A stretch of DNA of 29,199 bases from a virus. Position numbers and translations under genes: made by a program. The notes under the pieces were generated by a model, which did no database searches, was not told the DNA's origin, and worked only from the letters and a program-made list of their open reading frames with translations. The stretch lies in IMG/VR virus record IMGVR_UViG_3300045776_000172, positions 1-29,199 of that record. One strand, 5' to 3'. Position 1 is the first letter of the stretch. Every line of letters starts with the position of its first letter. Shown piece by piece: positions 20,459-27,373 of this stretch.

Positions 20459-20980
20459 ATGTTCGACGGCCTGCCAAAATGGCAACCCTCACGTTCCAGC
20501 CTTGCGTATAGCGTTCCCACCGGGCATCCGCCCGTGGCCGAGCAGCTCGCCGACCAGGTGCGCTCCTCCAGCGGGATGACCCTCGGTCGCCGCCGCCCCG
20601 GTGGCGGCCCCGCCATGCTGGCCCCGGCTTTCGTGAAAGGCGGCCGCATCCCCGAGCCGCCCGTCTCCCGCCGCTCCGCCGATCGGCCCGTCCCCGCCAG
20701 CGATGTCCGCGACGACGCGCCGATCGGCATCCGCCTGCTCGCCGAGCTGCGCCGCGTCGACGCCGGCGACCATGTGCTGATGCCCCGCACCGAGCTGCGC
20801 GACCGCTACGGCATCGGCTTCATCGGCGCCCTGTTCGCCCTGCGCCGTTCCGGCGACCTGGCGTTCTGGATGGGCCACTCGGCGGACCGCGCGGACATCC
20901 GCAACGAGATGGTGGTGCGCCTCAAGGGCAGCCGCCACGAGCTGCGCACGCCCGCCGCCCCCGCCCACATCATCCTCTAA
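20459..20980 (+). CDS. Hypothetical protein, possible winged helix
   Basis: This 173-aa protein has a long, Pro/Gly/Arg-rich, probably disordered first half. Its C-terminal domain (residues about 88-165: IGIRLLAELRRVDAGDHVLM, RTELRDRYGIGFIGALFALR, then SGDLAFW) has the helix-helix-wing pattern of a winged helix. It could bind DNA, possibly as a replication or transcription factor. The ATG at 20459 follows GGGAAA; a start at residue 40 is an alternative. No family is recognised. Confidence 0.6.
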   Translation: MFDGLPKWQPSRSSLAYSVPTGHPPVAEQLADQVRSSSGMTLGRRRPGGGPAMLAPAFVKGGRIPEPPVSRRSADRPVPASDVRDDAPIGIRLLAELRRVDAGDHVLMPRTELRDRYGIGFIGALFALRRSGDLAFWMGHSADRADIRNEMVVRLKGSRHELRTPAAPAHIIL

Positions 20981-20987
20981 GAATCCG

Positions 20988-21239
20988 ATGCGCGGCCGCA
21001 CCCCTGTTGCCGATTTCGTCGTTCCGCAAACGCACAAATGTGGGTGTGGATCGACCGAAATCATCGCCACTTACGCCGGAACCATTGCGGAGGCCGACAT
21101 GCCCCTGAGCAACATCATTCCCATGCATCCCGCGCCGGAGATCCCGCGCGTCGATTACTGCGCCGCCTGCTGGCCCTGGTCGAAAGCCGCCGCCCCCCTC
21201 GCGGCCGCCCCCCTCGCGGCCGCCACGGTGCAGTCATGA
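20988..21239 (+). CDS. Small Cys-rich protein, possible zinc ribbon
   Basis: The 83-aa ORF has two cysteine pairs, CGCGSTEII and YCAACW, which could bind zinc if the full ORF is translated from 20988. A much better ribosome binding site (GGAGG, 21089-21093) lies five bases before an in-frame ATG at 21099, which would give 46 aa with only the second pair. The end contains an AAPLAAAPLAAA run coded by a 15-bp tandem repeat (from about 21187). The stop overlaps the next start (ATGA). Confidence 0.55.
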   Translation: MRGRTPVADFVVPQTHKCGCGSTEIIATYAGTIAEADMPLSNIIPMHPAPEIPRVDYCAACWPWSKAAAPLAAAPLAAATVQS

Positions 21240-22069
21240 CCGAGATCACCATCCGCCACGTCATCAGCCTCTGCCCCCGCACGCAGGCGCTGATCGAGCA
21301 GCTCGCCGCATCGCTGCGCAGCGTGGCGCAACCCCTGCTGAGCGTCTCTCCTTCGGCGCCGCAGACCGAGGTCCCCGGGGAGTCGGGACCAGTCACGAGT
21401 GCTGATCCTCAACCGCAGGCGGAAGGGCCAGGTCGCGCCGCCGGCGGCACTGCCGGGGAGGCTCCCCCGTCTCCCCGGCCTTTTTCCGACGAGTTCACCC
21501 AAGCCGTTGCGGTCGCCCCCGCGCCGAAACAGAAACGCCAGCTTTCCCCCGAGCACCTTGAAAAGCTGCGCCAACAATGCGCCGTCATGCGCGCGGACAA
21601 GCTGGCGCAGGCCGCCGGCGGGCCGGTGCCTGTCACGCTGCGCACCTGGAACCCGGAACGCGACGCCGTGCTCCGGCGCGACTATCCCGCCGGCATCGCC
21701 ATCGACGTCATCCACGCCGCCGTGATGGCTCTGCCGGGCAAGCCGGTCGCCCGAGACCGCATCGCCATCCAGGCGGCCAAGATCGGCCTCAAGCGCCCAG
21801 CCAAGCTCACCCCGCCGGCGGCAGTAGAGTCCCAACCGGCACCCCCACCCGTCGCCGCCCACAACGAGATGATCGCCACCGCCATGTGGACCCCGGAGCG
21901 CGACGCTATCGTCCGCGAGGATTATCCGACCCGCACCCCGATGCGCGACATGCTGACGGATCTCAACATGCTCCCCGGCACGCCCGTCGAGCGCCAGCAC
22001 GTCCACACCCGCGCCGGCGAGATGCGCCTGGTGCGCCCCTTCTTCGACCCCGCCAGCCAGGCCGCCTGA
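21236..22069 (+). CDS. Tandem Myb/SANT-like DNA-binding protein
   Basis: This 277-aa protein has an Ala/Pro-rich first half and two similar C-terminal repeats, residues 138-188 and 218-268. Each starts W-(N/T)-P-E-R-D-A-(V/I)-(L/V)-R-x-DYP, has a PGxPVxR middle, and ends in a basic helix with xRxx(L/V)xRP. The pattern W..E.D..(L/I)R..YP with a C-terminal GLKRP resembles Myb/SANT or GcrA-like HTH units. The product probably binds DNA as a tandem module. It lies just before the primase and helicase genes, so a role in origin recognition or transcription is possible. It overlaps the preceding gene by four bases. Confidence 0.68.
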   Translation: MTEITIRHVISLCPRTQALIEQLAASLRSVAQPLLSVSPSAPQTEVPGESGPVTSADPQPQAEGPGRAAGGTAGEAPPSPRPFSDEFTQAVAVAPAPKQKRQLSPEHLEKLRQQCAVMRADKLAQAAGGPVPVTLRTWNPERDAVLRRDYPAGIAIDVIHAAVMALPGKPVARDRIAIQAAKIGLKRPAKLTPPAAVESQPAPPPVAAHNEMIATAMWTPERDAIVREDYPTRTPMRDMLTDLNMLPGTPVERQHVHTRAGEMRLVRPFFDPASQAA

Positions 22070-22075
22070 CCCGCC

Positions 22076-23101
22076 ATGTCCACCCGCCCGACCGCCTCCG
22101 AAGTCTCCGCCGAACTGTCCCGCCGAATCGAAGCGCTCTGCCGCGACCTCCTCGGGTCCGGCAGGCGCAAATCCAGCTACTGGACGGTCGGTGGCACCGA
22201 CAACAGCCCCGGCGGCAGCATGTGGGTCCACCTCTCCGGCGAGAAGCAGGGCAACTGGCAGGACGCCGCGACCGGCGAGTTCGGCGACGCCCTCGATCTG
22301 CTCGCCGCCTGCCGCTACGCCGGCGACAAGAAAACCGCCTACGCCGCCGGCCTGCTCTGGCTCGGCTGGGCAACCGGCGCCACCGAGCCAGCCCGCAAAG
22401 CCCCGCCATCCCGCCCGAAGATCGAGGTCGATGCCGAAACCGCCCGCAAACGCGCGTACGCCTTGCGGCTATACCTGGAAGCCCGGCCGTCGATCCTCGA
22501 CACCCCGGTCGATCATTACTTGCAGGCGCGCGGCATCAACATCGCCGCCCTCGGCCGCCAGCCCCGTGCGCTGCGCTTCCATCCGGACCTCCGCCACCGC
22601 GAATCCGGCCACACCTTCCCGGCGATGATCGCCGCCATCTCCGGCCCGGACGGCAGCCACGTGGCGACCCACCGGACCTATCTGGAGCGCACCGGTGGCG
22701 GCTGGATCAAGGCCCGCCTCAACGACGCCAAGCTGTCCATCGGTGACTTCGCCGGCGGCTCGATCCGGCTCTGGCGCGGCGCCTCCGGCAAGTCGCTGAA
22801 GGATATGCCCTGGGACGAAGACGTCTTTTTGGGCGAGGGCATCGAAACCTGCCTGTCGGTCGCCCAGTCCCTGCCGGACATGCGCGTGCTCTGCGGCGTC
22901 TCGCTCGGCAACCTGGGCTCCGTTTGGCTGCCGGACCAGGCCCGCCGCGTCATCATCGGCGGCGATAACGACATCAAGCCCGCCGCCCGCGCCGCCCTGC
23001 AGCGCGCGGCTGAGCGGCATATGGACCGCGGCCGCGAAGTGCGCATCGCACGCTCGCCCGAGGGCAATGACTTCAACGATATAATCCGGGTAACCGCCTG
23101 A
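22076..23101 (+). CDS. Toprim primase-like replication protein
   Basis: This 341-aa protein carries a Toprim domain in its C-terminal half: FLGEGIETCLSVAQ (E254-E257) and RVIIGGDNDIKPA (D297, D299), the acidic metal-binding pair. The N-terminal part has GNWQDAATGEFGDALDLLA (59-77), the segment seen in phage DUF7146/primase-like proteins. No CHC2 zinc finger is seen. It would make primers together with the helicase encoded next, whose ATG overlaps its stop (TGATG). Primase function is inferred from family. Confidence 0.88.
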   Translation: MSTRPTASEVSAELSRRIEALCRDLLGSGRRKSSYWTVGGTDNSPGGSMWVHLSGEKQGNWQDAATGEFGDALDLLAACRYAGDKKTAYAAGLLWLGWATGATEPARKAPPSRPKIEVDAETARKRAYALRLYLEARPSILDTPVDHYLQARGINIAALGRQPRALRFHPDLRHRESGHTFPAMIAAISGPDGSHVATHRTYLERTGGGWIKARLNDAKLSIGDFAGGSIRLWRGASGKSLKDMPWDEDVFLGEGIETCLSVAQSLPDMRVLCGVSLGNLGSVWLPDQARRVIIGGDNDIKPAARAALQRAAERHMDRGREVRIARSPEGNDFNDIIRVTA

Positions 23102-24954
23102 TGTCCGACGCCGGCAAGACCAAGATCCGCAATGCCGTCCTCGGCGCCGATCGCGCGTTCAAGGTGATCGACGGCGGCGAGGGCGGCGGCGGCACGGCTC
23201 ACGAAGCCGCCGACGACTGCCCCGTCTCTGCTCTCGGCCACAACGACGGCACCTGCTTCTTCCTCGACTTCGCCGGCCAGCCGCGCAAGTTCGGTGCCCG
23301 CGACCTCGGCAACCGTCACGCCCTGATGCTGCTGTTCGGCGGCGATGACACCTGGCCGCGCGCTACTTACCCGGTCAAAAAGGAATTCGAGGACGAACGC
23401 GGCAACAAGGTCGAACGCATCGTCGGTTTCAACGTCAACAAGCTGGCCCAGGACCTGATCGCCCGCGCCTCCGCCGCCGGCATCTGGGGCAAGTCCATCA
23501 CCTTGCGCCAGCCCGGCATCTGGCGCGGTGACGACGGCCTCCCCGTCGTGCATTGCGGCGACGCCGTGCTGATCGGCGACAAGTGGAAAAAACCCGGCTT
23601 CCGCACCGGCAAGCAGATCTGGGCCGCGGCCGAGCCGATCCCCCGCCCCGGTGTCCCCTGCGATCCCTCCATCGCCCGCATCCTGCAGGAGGAGCTGCAG
23701 ACCCACTGGTGCTACAAGGACGGCGGCGCAGCCATCGCCACGATCGGCATGCTCTACAGCGGCTGGACCTGCGGCGCGCTGTATTGGAGGATGAACGGCT
23801 TCGTCACCGGCCCGACCGGCTGCGGCAAGACCAGCCACATGAAAGTCATGCGCGCCGCCTGGCCGGTGCACGACTACAGCAACGACACCAGTAAAGCCGG
23901 CATGGAACAGACCATCGCCAGCCGCGCCATCCCCAGCGTCATCGATGAGGCCTCGGATCGCAACAACAACTCCGGCAAGGATCTGCTCGACATCGTGCTC
24001 AGCAGCTCCGGCGACGAAGGCACCAAACTCGCCCGCGGCACGACGGACGGCAAGGGCCGCACCTCGGAGATCGTCTCGTCCGTCGTGATGTATTCGATCT
24101 ACCCGCCGCCGATGCAGCCGCAGCATCTCAGCCGCTTCGTGCTGATCGAGCTGGAACGCCCGCCCGAGGGTGCCGACGGCCGCCAGGATCATGCCCGCAT
24201 CGCCGAATTCGTGCGTACCAACGCTCCCGGCCTGTGGGGCCGCGCGATCGGCGCCCTGGAGCGCTATCACGAGTCGATGCTGATGTTCCGCACCGAGCTG
24301 GCCGTGCACGGCTGCAGCCCGCGTGAGATGGACAGCAAGGGCGCGCTGCTCGCCGGCTGGTATGTCATGACCAATGACGGCCTGCCCGACCAGCGCGCAC
24401 TGAAGGAAGGCATCGCCGCTCTGGGCGGTTTCATCAGCACCGCCGCCGAGGCCGAGGCTGACGACGCCCCCACCCGCGCCCTGCAGCACCTGCTGGCGAC
24501 CCAGGTGCAGCTCCACCGCAGCACCGACAAGGATCAGATCGGCGAGCTGCTGGAGATCGCCTTCGGCGCCAGCACGGAAGAAAGCCGCCAGCCCCATGCT
24601 GCCTCCGCCGTGCTCGGCAGCAACGGGATCCGCCCGGTCCAGGCCTGCAGGCGTCCCGTGCCCCCGCCGGATGGGGCTGCGTGCAGTTGCTACGCCTGCT
24701 TCGACGACAGGCAACACAAGCCCGTGCCCCGCATCGGCCGGGGTGGCGGCGTCTGGATCGCCACCCGGCATCCGGGTCTGGAAACCATCTTCAAAGGCTC
24801 CGACTTCGACGGTCGCAAATGGCTGACAGCCATCTCGCGCTGCCGCGACGCCCGCAACAGCGACCGCAACATCCGCATCGGCGGCGCACCCGGCCGGGCA
24901 ATCTGGCTGCCGCAGCACGTAATCTTGCCGCCGGACGATCCGCCGGGGGTGTGA
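23101..24954 (+). CDS. Phage primase-helicase / DUF927-like ATPase
   Basis: This 617-aa protein has an N-terminal domain (about 40-135: VSALGHNDGTCFFLDFAGQP, DLGNRHALMLLFGG) found in bacterial and phage DUF927-type proteins. The following AAA/RecA-like ATPase has Walker A GPTGCGKTS (237-245) and a Walker B-like SVIDEASD (around 279-286). A cysteine cluster (ACRRP, CSCYACFDD) lies near 520-540. It is likely the replicative helicase of the phage. Its stop codon is part of the first GTGTGAA heptamer of the adjacent repeat array. Confidence 0.85.
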   Translation: MSDAGKTKIRNAVLGADRAFKVIDGGEGGGGTAHEAADDCPVSALGHNDGTCFFLDFAGQPRKFGARDLGNRHALMLLFGGDDTWPRATYPVKKEFEDERGNKVERIVGFNVNKLAQDLIARASAAGIWGKSITLRQPGIWRGDDGLPVVHCGDAVLIGDKWKKPGFRTGKQIWAAAEPIPRPGVPCDPSIARILQEELQTHWCYKDGGAAIATIGMLYSGWTCGALYWRMNGFVTGPTGCGKTSHMKVMRAAWPVHDYSNDTSKAGMEQTIASRAIPSVIDEASDRNNNSGKDLLDIVLSSSGDEGTKLARGTTDGKGRTSEIVSSVVMYSIYPPPMQPQHLSRFVLIELERPPEGADGRQDHARIAEFVRTNAPGLWGRAIGALERYHESMLMFRTELAVHGCSPREMDSKGALLAGWYVMTNDGLPDQRALKEGIAALGGFISTAAEAEADDAPTRALQHLLATQVQLHRSTDKDQIGELLEIAFGASTEESRQPHAASAVLGSNGIRPVQACRRPVPPPDGAACSCYACFDDRQHKPVPRIGRGGGVWIATRHPGLETIFKGSDFDGRKWLTAISRCRDARNSDRNIRIGGAPGRAIWLPQHVILPPDDPPGV

Positions 24955-25172
24955 AGGGTGTGAAGGGGTGTGAACGGAGGTGTGAACGGAAAACACGAGG
25001 AAAACTGCGGGTGTGAACGGTGTGAACGGGAAATCGTGATTTTACCTCGTGTAGGGATATTCTTCTCATGAAGACCACAAATATCCTTCACACCCTTCAC
25101 ACCCTTCACACTGACTAGAACTAGTTGATAAATAATAGAATAGGTGTGAACCATGAGTGTGAACGGTGTGAA
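24949..25172. repeat. GTGTGAA iteron array, candidate replication origin
   Basis: Twelve GTGTGAA heptamers lie within 224 bp. Nine are on the + strand (starts 24949, 24958, 24968, 24980, 25011, 25020, 25144, 25157, 25166) and three are inverted as TTCACAC (25087, 25096, 25105). Most spacings are 9-13 bp. Between the inverted set and the last direct set is an AT-rich stretch (25111-25143) containing the dyad ACTAG-AA-CTAGT (25115-25126). The array sits directly after the primase-helicase gene. Iterons plus an AT-rich segment beside replication genes is the layout of an iteron-type origin. Both ends run into coding sequence. Confidence 0.75.
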
Positions 25173-25395
25173 TACCGAAACGCAAACACCACTGTCCCCC
25201 CAGACGATAACCACCATCGCGCGGCTGCTCGCCCGCCGCATCGCCAGGGAAAGCCTCGTGTCCCGCCTGGGGATCGCCCTGGCGCTGCTCAAAAGCCTGC
25301 TGGATGAATGCCCGGAAGCGCGCGCGGAAGTCCTGCTGACCGCTCTCGACGCGCGGCGCAGCGCCAACCTCCGGCTGGTGGAGAATTTGAAATGA
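25153..25395 (+). CDS. Small helical protein starting inside the iteron array
   Basis: The ATG at 25153 lies between heptamers, so the first residues (MSVNGVNTETQT) are coded by the repeats. The 80-aa product is mostly helical (TITTIARLLARRIARESLVS, LGIALALLKSLLDECPEARA) and basic. It may bind the origin and so regulate its own synthesis, but no motif proves this. It overlaps the next gene by four bases (ATGA). Confidence 0.66.
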   Translation: MSVNGVNTETQTPLSPQTITTIARLLARRIARESLVSRLGIALALLKSLLDECPEARAEVLLTALDARRSANLRLVENLK

Positions 25396-25835
25396 GCGCT
25401 TGCCTGGAAATCAACCCCGTGGACGCCGCCTACGTCATCGCCCGCCTCGAAGAAGCCGGGACGACCCTGCTGGTCATCCCCGGCGGAGGCCTCGGCCCCC
25501 GCATGTCCAACGGCGCCCTGGACTGCGTCCGCGCCGCCGTGGAGGCCTACGGCTGGACCGACGCCCCCGTCAAACCCGCCGCACGCTCATCGCGCCAGAT
25601 CACCGAGATGGACGAATGCCTGACCTGGCTGCAATTCATCCCGAACAGCCGCTACGTCCTCCGCCGGATCGTCGGCGCCCGCATGCTGGTCCATCCCGTG
25701 TCGGAAAAGCATTTGTTCTCCTGGCGTCGCGTCGCCGCCGCAATCGGCGCTGACTACAAAGCCGTGCAGCGCTGGCACGCTGACGCGATCGATCTGATTG
25801 TGGCAAATCTGCAATATCGGAATTATTTGAAATAA
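25392..25835 (+). CDS. DUF6362-like HTH protein
   Basis: This 147-aa protein has a C-terminal half resembling the phage DUF6362 family: WLQFIPNSRYVLRRIVGARM, then SWRRVAAAIGADYKAVQRWH and a helix ending VANLQYRNYLK. The central part is a HTH of the sigma-70 region 4 or transposase type. It could be a late transcription regulator, since it is the last gene before a terminator and the packaging genes. The N-terminal 55 residues (MSACLEINPVDAAYVIARLE) form a separate small domain. Confidence 0.68.
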   Translation: MSACLEINPVDAAYVIARLEEAGTTLLVIPGGGLGPRMSNGALDCVRAAVEAYGWTDAPVKPAARSSRQITEMDECLTWLQFIPNSRYVLRRIVGARMLVHPVSEKHLFSWRRVAAAIGADYKAVQRWHADAIDLIVANLQYRNYLK

Positions 25836-25892
25836 CGCTTCTCAAACGCCTCAGAAACATGCCATTGAATCTCTATCGTCACGCGAATCGCA

Positions 25893-25924
25893 CGCTCGGC
25901 CCCAAAACGGAGCCGGGCGTTTTT
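25893..25924 (+). terminator. Rho-independent terminator closing the early operon
   Basis: CGCTCGGC (25893-25900) pairs with GCCGGGCG (25912-25919, one G-T pair) around an 11-base loop and is followed directly by TTTTT. It lies 57 bases after the DUF6362-like gene. It also argues against the longer upstream start (25859) of the next ORF. Confidence 0.78.
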
Positions 25925-25942
25925 CGTTTCAGGGGTCTGCGC

Positions 25943-26683
25943 ATGATCGAACTCAGCATCGACAGCGCCGGATTGACCCGCCTGGAGAAGTCGCTGCTCG
26001 CCGTCGCCGGCCGCCAGATCCCCTACGCTGCCGCCCGCGCCCTCAACGATTGCGCCCGCGCCGCCCGCGATGGGATCAACAGCCGCATGGGCGAAACCTT
26101 CGACCGCCCCACCCCCTTCACCACCCGCGCCGTCGTCGCCCCCCGCGAACTCGCCGCCGAGACATCCCGCCTCGAAGCGACAGTAACGGTCCGTCCCGTC
26201 CAGCAGAAATACCTGCTGCACGAAGAAATCGGCGGCACCCGCGATCCGGCCGAGAACACCCGCCGCCCCGGCGCCACCGCGATCGTCCTGCCCGGCCGAG
26301 GTCTCCTGCTCAATCAGTTCGGCAACATCCCCGCCGGCACGCTGAAAAGCCTGAATTCCCAAATCAAGGCGCAGGCCAGGTCCGGCAAGAAACAAGCAGC
26401 CGCCGACAAGCGCGCGAGGGCCGGAGCCACCAAGCCACCACCTGCCACCCAGGCGGGCACCATCGCCTACCTGCCCTCTAGCGCTCGCGGCAACAAAGCC
26501 CAGATCGGCGGCTTCTTCCGCCGCACCGATGGCCACGGCCTGACCCGCCTCACCGGCTTCGAGTCCGCCACCCACTACCAGCCCCGCTTCCACTACCGCG
26601 ACCGCGTCGAGACCATCGCCCGCGCCACCTGGCCCGACGCGTTCCGCCGCCGCCTCGTCGAAGCCGCCCGCAGCGCCCGCTGA
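25943..26683 (+). CDS. Minor tail protein Z-like (GPZ) protein
   Basis: From the ATG at 25943 (AGGGG upstream) this gives 246 aa. The pattern matches phage minor tail protein Z: helix with PYAAARALNDCARAARDGIN, then FDRPTPFTTRAVVAPREL, a VxVRPVQQKYLLHEEIGGTR segment, and LLNQFGNIPAGTLKSLNSQ. GPZ in lambda acts in tail completion. Here it lies directly before the terminase genes rather than in the tail module. A Lys/Ala-rich linker (KKQAAADKRARAGA) precedes the C-terminal 70 residues. The longer frame from 25859 crosses the terminator and is rejected. Confidence 0.74.
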   Translation: MIELSIDSAGLTRLEKSLLAVAGRQIPYAAARALNDCARAARDGINSRMGETFDRPTPFTTRAVVAPRELAAETSRLEATVTVRPVQQKYLLHEEIGGTRDPAENTRRPGATAIVLPGRGLLLNQFGNIPAGTLKSLNSQIKAQARSGKKQAAADKRARAGATKPPPATQAGTIAYLPSSARGNKAQIGGFFRRTDGHGLTRLTGFESATHYQPRFHYRDRVETIARATWPDAFRRRLVEAARSAR

Positions 26684-26803
26684 TCGCCGCGGGTCCTTCC
26701 AGGGGGTAGGGCCAACCACGGGCATTTCGCACCTCGGTTAGTCGGTCGTTTTGTGTAAAGTTCTCAATGGCTTCTGTCGTTGTTGGAGTTGTCGTTTCCC
26801 GCC
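26684..26803 (+). other. Non-coding gap before terminase
   Basis: This 120-base stretch holds no convincing gene. In phages with GpA/Nu1-type terminases, cos or pac sites and the late promoter usually lie here. I see no clear consensus promoter; GGAG at 26784-26787 is far from the 26804 start. It is a candidate location, not a shown site. Confidence 0.35.
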
Positions 26804-27373
26804 ATGTCAGAAGTCGTCGTCAACAAGGCCCGGCTGGCCCACTGGCTGGGCGTGTCGTTGCCGACGCTCTCAAAATGGCTGCTGAAGTATGGCCCGGACT
26901 TCCCCGTCCTCGAGCGCGGCACCAACGGCAAGGATTACCAGTTCGACCCGGCCGTCGTCGCCGAGTTCCTCCGCCTCAAGCAGGAGGAACAGACCGCCTC
27001 CAAGGCCGCCGCCGACGAACAGCTCGCGCAGCTCCGCCTGCCGTTCGACCTCCCCGGGGCCGAGCCGCCGCCGAAGGCCACGTCCACCAAGGACGAGCTG
27101 CTCGCCTGGGAACTGCGCAAGCGCCAGCGCCAGGAAGCGGAGGCCGCCGGCCAGTTGGTCCCGGTCGCCGCCATGAAGTCCGAAGTCATGGCCCTGCTCG
27201 GCGACATCAGCCGCGAGACGCACGCCTTCATCCGCCAGATCGGCCGCGAGCAGGGCTGGCCCTCCGCCGTCACGCTGGCGATGGAAAAGCGCCTGGCGGA
27301 CCAGCAACGCGCCACGGTCGCCCGCCGCCGGGCGCTGCTGAGCGGCAACGAGGCCGCCTATGCCGCCGAGTGA
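26804..27373 (+). CDS. Terminase small subunit, Nu1-like
   Basis: The 189-aa protein starts MSEVVVNKARLAHWLGVSLPTLSKWLLKYG, a winged-HTH of Nu1/DUF1441 small terminases. A long charged helix follows (FLRLKQEEQTASKAAADEQL; ELRKRQRQEAEAAGQLV) and a C-terminal helical region with VAAMKSEVMALLGDISRE. Nu1-type subunits bind the packaging site and recruit the large subunit. It overlaps the large terminase start by 14 bases. A TTG upstream (about 26780) is an alternative start. Confidence 0.83.
   Translation: MSEVVVNKARLAHWLGVSLPTLSKWLLKYGPDFPVLERGTNGKDYQFDPAVVAEFLRLKQEEQTASKAAADEQLAQLRLPFDLPGAEPPPKATSTKDELLAWELRKRQRQEAEAAGQLVPVAAMKSEVMALLGDISRETHAFIRQIGREQGWPSAVTLAMEKRLADQQRATVARRRALLSGNEAAYAAE

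Noticed and set aside
22678-24996. A 772-codon leftward ORF antisense to the primase and helicase genes
   Set aside because: It is a GC-rich shadow frame; the product is Gly/Ala/Val/Asp-rich without motifs, while the + strand encodes clear Toprim and Walker motifs.
24949-25172. The GTGTGAA repeats as a CRISPR array
   Set aside because: Repeats are only seven bases, spacing is 9-13 bp in the blocks, some copies are inverted, and there are no spacers of usual length or cas genes.
25859-25942. An upstream start for the GPZ-like protein
   Set aside because: The extra 28 residues would be coded by the terminator hairpin, and a better ATG with AGGGG lies at 25943.
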